A stretch of 64,000 nt of DNA from CALAED01 sp035765195. GTDB lineage: Bacteria; Actinomycetota; Actinomycetes; Streptosporangiales; Streptosporangiaceae. A model generated the notes under the pieces. The model saw nothing but the letters and a program-made list of their open reading frames with translations, was not told where the DNA came from and ran no database searches. The stretch lies in contig DASTYC010000022.1 in NCBI GenBank assembly GCA_035765195.1, positions 30,647-94,646 on the forward strand, written 5' to 3'. A program made the translations under genes and the position numbers. Positions 60,336 to 64,000 of the stretch are shown one piece after another. Each line of letters begins with the position of its first letter. Position 1 is the first letter of the stretch.

Positions 60336-60982
60336 CCGGCGCGGTCAACCCGCTGATCTGCGGGGGCTGTGGGGCGCGCACCAGCGCGCCCGACGTCGTC
60401 GTCGATCCCGCGGCGGCGGTGGTCTGCGAGGTCTGCGGTCACCGGCAGCCGATTCGCCGGCTGCCGCTGTGGGCCCTCACCGGCGCCAGCGGCACCGGTA
60501 AGTCGACGGTCACCCAACTGCTCCTCGAGCGACTCGGCGACCGCTTCGTCGTCTTGGAGCAGGACGTGCTGTGGCAGTCGGGTCTGGACGATCCCCACTG
60601 GTTCCGGCTGGCCTGGCTGCGGATGGCCGCGATGATCCACCAAAGCGGCCGGCCCGTGCTGTTGTGCGGCACCGTGGTGCCGCCGGAGTTCGAGCCGCTG
60701 CCGGAGCGTGCGCTGTTCACCGAGATCCGCTATCTGGCGTTGACGTGCGATCCGCACGTGCTCGCCGAGCGGTTGCGGCGCCGCCCGGCGTGGCGCGAAT
60801 GGTCCGAACCGCGGATCACCGAAACGCTCGAGTTCAACGACTGGATCCGCGCCGAGGCGGCCTCGATGAATCCGCCGATGCGCCTGCTCGATACGACACG
60901 ATCCTCGGTCACCGCGACCGCCGACCATGTATGTGCCTGGGCGCTTGAGGAGTCCCGAACACCGGAGAGCACCGCCCACTAA
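60332..60982 (+). CDS. Zinc-ribbon P-loop ATPase/kinase, apparent CTG start
   Basis: 216 aa if begun at CTG 60332. CTG overlaps the preceding stop (CTGA) and has GAGGAG 8 bases upstream, an ideal layout. The first ATG/GTG/TTG in frame is GTG 60419, which would cut off half of the zinc ribbon ICGGCG...VCEVCGHRQ. The P-loop follows at WALTGASGTGKSTVTQLLLERL, and VLEQDVLW resembles the lid and acceptor region of small-molecule kinases. LALTCDPHVLAERLRRRPAW is typical of nucleoside-kinase-like proteins. The substrate is unknown; coupling to another zinc-ribbon protein is notable. Confidence 0.7.
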   Translation: MTGAVNPLICGGCGARTSAPDVVVDPAAAVVCEVCGHRQPIRRLPLWALTGASGTGKSTVTQLLLERLGDRFVVLEQDVLWQSGLDDPHWFRLAWLRMAAMIHQSGRPVLLCGTVVPPEFEPLPERALFTEIRYLALTCDPHVLAERLRRRPAWREWSEPRITETLEFNDWIRAEAASMNPPMRLLDTTRSSVTATADHVCAWALEESRTPESTAH

Positions 60983-61904
60983 GGCCCATTTTTCTGAAGG
61001 CGAAACGACTTGGCGGACGGTGGCCGAAGACGCCAAGGATTGGGTTGGGCGCGACGGCGACCATGGCAACTCGGAACGGGTGGAAACTGTCAAGTTTTCG
61101 GATGCATCAGGATTGGCCGGCGCCGGTGAGACGAAGCTCGTGACGGTCGGCGGGAACGCCGCCGCCGCGCCGCGCCTCGCCGAGGCGGGCAGGCCTGCCG
61201 TCCGCGCTCCGCGCGAGGCGGCGCATCCGTCATCCGCCGACCTGAACAATGTCGCTTGCGGCCGGTAATAGTCTTGCTTAACGACGCGATCTGATGTATT
61301 GGTCGGTCAGATGCGCATCCTTACGCTAAGGATGCTCCAAGCGGCGCTCTGCCACTGATTCGGGTAACGAGGAAGCGACCAAATCCCGCTCCGCTCGGGG
61401 CCGATACTCCGGCACAAACTCGACCGCACACCCTTAAGGGATTTTTGCTCTAATCCCACTATTGACTATGGTTCAGCAAGGTCACACCATAGCCAGCAAC
61501 AACTTTGCCCAGTGCAAGGACAGGCGTGTCCATGGCGAAGCCGTGCCCCATTTGCCCTGAGCTCGATTTCTTCGAATCCAGCGGCCCGCGGCTCAGCCAG
61601 TCCGGTGTTCTTATCCCGAGAGCAGCGCCTCCGGCTTGGCCACCCGGCGGCGACGTGAGCAGGAGGCCGGGGGCGCACGCAAATGGGTCGGCTCGTCCCC
61701 GGCCTCCAGTCACAGGGTACGGCCGGCGCGGAGCAACCCCCGGCGCGGTCTTGATCGTCGAAACGACCCTGGGGGCGAGGGCACGGGCGACCGCCGCGTC
61801 TCGTTCGGATACGAGCCTCGTCATATGGGCCGCCCAACGGAATTGACCAATGAACCTGCGTCGCGGCGCCCGCCGGCCGCGGCAGGTCGAGAGGAGGTGC
61901 ACCG
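60983..61904. other. Region without a convincing gene; several inverted repeats, AT-richer centre
   Basis: Several short open frames exist on both strands, but none has a recognisable domain, a ribosome-binding site and consistent codon use together. The centre (61260-61530) is visibly less GC-rich than the flanks and holds three inverted repeats: ATCTGA/TCAGAT (61289-61312), GCATCCTTA-CGC-TAAGGATGC (61315-61335) and CTATGG/CCATAG (61466-61492). CCCTTAAGGG followed by ATTTTTG lies at 61431-61446. It may be the scar of a lost element or a regulatory region for copC. No transposase or integrase fragment was found. Confidence 0.4.
61315..61335. repeat. Perfect 9-bp inverted repeat with 3-base loop
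   Basis: GCATCCTTA-CGC-TAAGGATGC. It lies next to the ATCTGA/TCAGAT dyad (61289-61312) in the gene-free stretch. It could be a hairpin or a protein-binding site. No T-run follows on either strand. Confidence 0.6.
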
Positions 61905-62474
61905 GTGCCGTACGGCATAGTCCGACCGGCAGGCTCGGTCCGTATGATCGCCGGCACGATCATCAGTGCCGCCTTCCTCGTCGCCTCGGTGGCGCCCACC
62001 GCGGCCGCGCACACGGCCCTGAAGGCGAGCAGCCCGAAGGACGGCGGCAAGATCGGCGTGGCCCCCAGCCGGCTGCTGTTGGAGTTCACCTCTCCGATGA
62101 TCAGCGTCGGGTCCCGCATCGTCGTGGAGGGTCCCGATGGCCGCGCGTACCAGGCGGGCGCACCCCAGATCACCGACGACAAGGTGACCCAGCCGCTGAA
62201 GCCGCTGGGCCCGGCCGGCGAATACCGGGTCGAGTTCCGCGTCGTCGCCTACGACGGGCACCCGCTGTCCGGCGGGATGCGGTTCACGCTGACCAAGCCC
62301 GGCCCGGCCGAGGGCGGCGCCGAGGCCGTGCAGCCCGCCCCGCTCGTCGCCGTGTCCTCTAGCTCGGTGAACAACGCGCCGAGCTGGGCGCCGTGGTTGG
62401 GGGGCGCGCTCGCGGTGATCTTGCTGTCCGGTGCGGTGCTGTTCGGCAGGAGGGCGACTCGTGACCTCGACTAG
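61905..62474 (+). CDS. copC: CopC-domain copper-binding protein
   Basis: 189 aa from GTG 61905, with AGGAGGT 7 bases upstream. Signal peptide cleavage after TAAA would leave His36 as the new N-terminus (HTALKASSPKDGG). DGHPLSGGMRFTL near residue 120 supplies the second His and the Asp. These are the histidine-brace Cu(II) ligands of CopC. A single C-terminal helix (WLGGALAVILLSGAVLF) anchors it in the membrane. The next gene, copD, starts 14 bases before its stop, so copper delivered by CopC may be imported by CopD. Confidence 0.88.
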   Translation: MPYGIVRPAGSVRMIAGTIISAAFLVASVAPTAAAHTALKASSPKDGGKIGVAPSRLLLEFTSPMISVGSRIVVEGPDGRAYQAGAPQITDDKVTQPLKPLGPAGEYRVEFRVVAYDGHPLSGGMRFTLTKPGPAEGGAEAVQPAPLVAVSSSSVNNAPSWAPWLGGALAVILLSGAVLFGRRATRDLD

Positions 62475-63660
62475 TTCTCGTTTCTCGGTTCAGCAGCGCA
62501 CCATCGACGTTCCGTCCTCGCGGCGGAGACGGGTCGTGGTGTTCGGCGCGGCGACGGCGATAACGGGCATCGGCGCGCTGGCCCTCGGCATGTGGCTGGG
62601 CGGCAACCTCACCGAGTCCCAGATCAACGGGCTGGCGATCGGCGGTACGGGCAACTTCACCGGATGGGGGCTGCCGGCCTCGAAGCTCGTGATGGACGTG
62701 GCGTCGATCGGCGTCATCGGCCTGTTGCTGGCCTGCCTTCTGCTGCCTGAGCATGATGGTGAGCCGACCGCCACGGCGCGGCGTTGTCTGCGGACCGCGA
62801 GCCGGCTGGCGCTGGTGTGGAGCGTCGCGACCGCCGCGCTGCTGATATTCAGCTGGTCGGACGTAGTCGCGCGGCCGGTGACGGACCTGCCGTTCACCAA
62901 GCTTTTCACCGACACCGTCAGGACATTTCCTGATGCGGCCGACTACGTCTCCACCACCGCCTTGGCGTTGGTGATCGCGGCGGCGCTGGCCATCACCCAG
63001 ACCCGCCGGGGCGCGCTGCTGCTGTTGCCCTTGGCCGTCTACAACATCGTGCCAATGGCGCTTCAGGGGCACGCATCGCACAGCACGGCGCTCAAGTACA
63101 GCTTGATCGTGCACGTCATCGCCATGTCGCTGTGGGTGGGCGGCCTGCTCGCCCTCTTGACGCACGTGCGAGGGGAGCCGGCGCTGCTGGCCGTCGCCGT
63201 TCCGCGTTTCAGCTCCATCGCCCTGGGCTGTTACGCCACGGTGGCGGCCAGCGGCGTCGTCGCCGCCTGGGAGCTGCTCGGGGCGGTGTCCGCGGTGTGG
63301 GAGACCCGGTACGGCGTGGTGGTGACGCTCAAGGTGGCGGCGCTGATCACCCTAGGCATCCTCGGCTGGTGGCACCGCCGGCACACGGTGCGGCGCATCC
63401 GCACCGGCGAGGGCGGCCGTCCGCGTCGGGCGTTCGTCCAGCTCGCCGCGGCGGAGATCGTCGTGATGGTCGGCGCGGTCGCGATCGGCGTCGCGCTGTC
63501 GCGCAGCGCCTCACCCGACACGATCCTGCTGCACACCGAGCGCGGGACCACCGCTTCCGTCGAGCGACCCGCCCCGGCGCCCGGGACGGATTCGGGTCTC
63601 CGCGTCGCGGCGCCCTCCGGTCAAGGAGCCGGCGGCGCCACCGGCACACGGACTCCCTGA
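62461..63660 (+). CDS. copD: CopD-family copper transport membrane protein
   Basis: 399 aa from GTG 62461 (GGAGGG about 6 bases upstream), overlapping copC by 14 bases. It has about nine helices. LQGHASHSTALKYSLIVHVIAMSLWVGGLLAL carries the conserved histidines and the SxWxGG motif of the CopD domain. RFSSIALGCYATVAASGVVAAWELL follows, and the C-terminal tail is hydrophilic (about 45 residues). CopC/CopD pairs move copper into the cytoplasm or support copper homeostasis. Confidence 0.87.
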   Translation: MTSTSSRFSVQQRTIDVPSSRRRRVVVFGAATAITGIGALALGMWLGGNLTESQINGLAIGGTGNFTGWGLPASKLVMDVASIGVIGLLLACLLLPEHDGEPTATARRCLRTASRLALVWSVATAALLIFSWSDVVARPVTDLPFTKLFTDTVRTFPDAADYVSTTALALVIAAALAITQTRRGALLLLPLAVYNIVPMALQGHASHSTALKYSLIVHVIAMSLWVGGLLALLTHVRGEPALLAVAVPRFSSIALGCYATVAASGVVAAWELLGAVSAVWETRYGVVVTLKVAALITLGILGWWHRRHTVRRIRTGEGGRPRRAFVQLAAAEIVVMVGAVAIGVALSRSASPDTILLHTERGTTASVERPAPAPGTDSGLRVAAPSGQGAGGATGTRTP

Positions 63661-63862
63661 GGCGGAAACCGCGGCGGCGCTGAGCGTGGCCGGCGGCACC
63701 CCTCCGTACGACACGAGACCTTGCTGACGGGCGGCGACGCCCGGGTTGATGAGCTGCCTGCGTGGCCGGGGCCGGGCTTGCCACGCGTAGGAGCGGAGCG
63801 GTCCGCGGCGCCCCGCGTTTGATATGACACCTTGGCGGTGGGCGGCGGGGGTACAAAAACGG

Positions 63863-63910
63863 CATCCCGTACGGGCGCGCTTGGTTGGGAAGCTGTGCCC
63901 GTACGGGATG
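63863..63910 (-). terminator. Strong intrinsic terminator for the leftward multicopper oxidase gene
   Basis: CATCCCGTACGGGC (63863-63876) pairs perfectly with GCCCGTACGGGATG (63897-63910), a 14-bp stem with a 20-base loop. Read leftward, the stem is followed by CCGTTTTTGTACC, giving a T-run. It sits 46 bases past the stop of the gene entering from the right edge. Confidence 0.8.
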
Positions 63911-63955
63911 GCCGCGTTGTTGGTTGTGGTCAGGGTTGAGGTGGTGGTGTTGGGG

Positions 63956-64000
63956 TTAGCCGACGCGGAAGAAGCGCATCATTTCGTGGTCTTCGTGTTC
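63956..64000 (-). CDS. Multicopper oxidase, C-terminal end only
   Basis: The last 14 codons of a leftward gene read EHEDHEMMRFFRVG and stop at 63956-63958. This matches the C-terminus of multicopper oxidases, whose type-1 copper motif is HCHxxxHEDxxMM (here the final His and the axial Met). Proximity to copC/copD supports a role in copper(I) oxidation and tolerance. Only the tail is in the window, so the call rests on the motif and the context. Confidence 0.6.
   Translation of the reverse strand, partial: EHEDHEMMRFFRVG

Noticed and set aside
60927..61268. 113-codon rightward open frame after the zinc-ribbon ATPase
   Set aside because: It overlaps the ATPase end, lacks a ribosome-binding site and has no recognisable motif.
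61295..61350. tRNA-like sequence on the minus strand (AGTGGCAGAGCGCC resembles a D-arm)
   Set aside because: No T-arm GTTCGA, no acceptor stem and no CCA follow. The anticodon-like stem is simply the perfect inverted repeat at 61315-61335.
61459..61902. 147-codon leftward open frame in the gene-free stretch
   Set aside because: There is no recognised domain or ribosome-binding site, and composition shifts abruptly along it. It is not supported as a gene.

Overview
The window comes from a very GC-rich actinobacterium, most likely a filamentous member of the Streptosporangiales (Actinomadura-like). I base this on the codon bias, the many GTG starts, leaderless genes with a TANNNT box just ahead of the start codon, an S-(hydroxymethyl)mycothiol dehydrogenase (mycothiol is an actinobacterial thiol), a CtpI-like giant P-type ATPase and several actinobacteria-specific families. 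No rRNA, tRNA, CRISPR array, phage or intact transposon is visible. The genus is inference.

Layout. 1-3211: a leftward set with a NuoF-like flavoprotein (cut by the window edge), a haem-type membrane protein and a membrane-anchored M23-like protein that has lost its zinc site. 3352-5661: a possible gene remnant, a strong hairpin, an RlpA-like secreted protein with a long leader ending in a terminator-like hairpin, and a flippase-like membrane protein. 5703-10220: mixed single genes (HAD, DUF4253, unknowns) and a remnant of an HU-type gene. 10243-12423: a FAD monooxygenase and a divergent TetR regulator separated by a dense operator array. 12566-30973: secreted GH3, a cysteine-rich ArsR-type regulator with DUF2231 genes, the CtpI-like ATPase, cupin, MFS, RAM domain, GNAT, heparinase-like lipoprotein, STAS, DUF5954, epimerase and an ABC-permease-like protein.

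30951-40806 is the most interesting part: an apparently uncharacterised biosynthetic cluster. A rightward operon encodes an MDR dehydrogenase, an atypical 6-pyruvoyltetrahydropterin-synthase homologue, a GT4 glycosyltransferase, a methyltransferase, a flippase-like protein and a GTP cyclohydrolase II with Met in place of the catalytic Tyr. It converges on a leftward, translationally coupled operon of a RibD-type reductase, a RibD-type deaminase and a creatininase-family hydrolase. A CDP-alcohol phosphatidyltransferase and an LTA-synthase-like sulfatase-fold membrane protein flank it. The Tyr-to-Met change predicts release of the formylated pyrimidine nucleotide FAPy. The creatininase homologue is the family used by archaea (ArfB) to deformylate FAPy, and the RibD pair would reduce and deaminate the product. 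The remaining enzymes suggest further decoration and a membrane-linked or exported product. The end product is unknown.

42712-49789: a STAND-type cyclase-like/NB-ARC/TPR protein, then a C1 module (mycothiol-dependent formaldehyde dehydrogenase with a metallo-hydrolase, then formate-THF ligase with a cyclodeaminase-type cyclohydrolase). 49807-51984: a methyltransferase behind a perfect dyad, and a lytic-transglycosylase-like lipoprotein. 52000-55782: a four-gene set (NTF2-like, DUF1214-like, SDR, sulfotransferase) with two KstR-type palindromes, resembling a steroid-catabolic accessory operon. 55743-60982: a membrane protein with a cupredoxin lipoprotein, an HpnB-like glycosyltransferase, a dienelactone hydrolase, and a zinc-ribbon protein coupled to an ATPase that seems to start at CTG. 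60983-61904 holds no convincing gene. 61905-64000: CopC, CopD and, convergently, the C-terminus of a multicopper oxidase, together a copper-handling locus.
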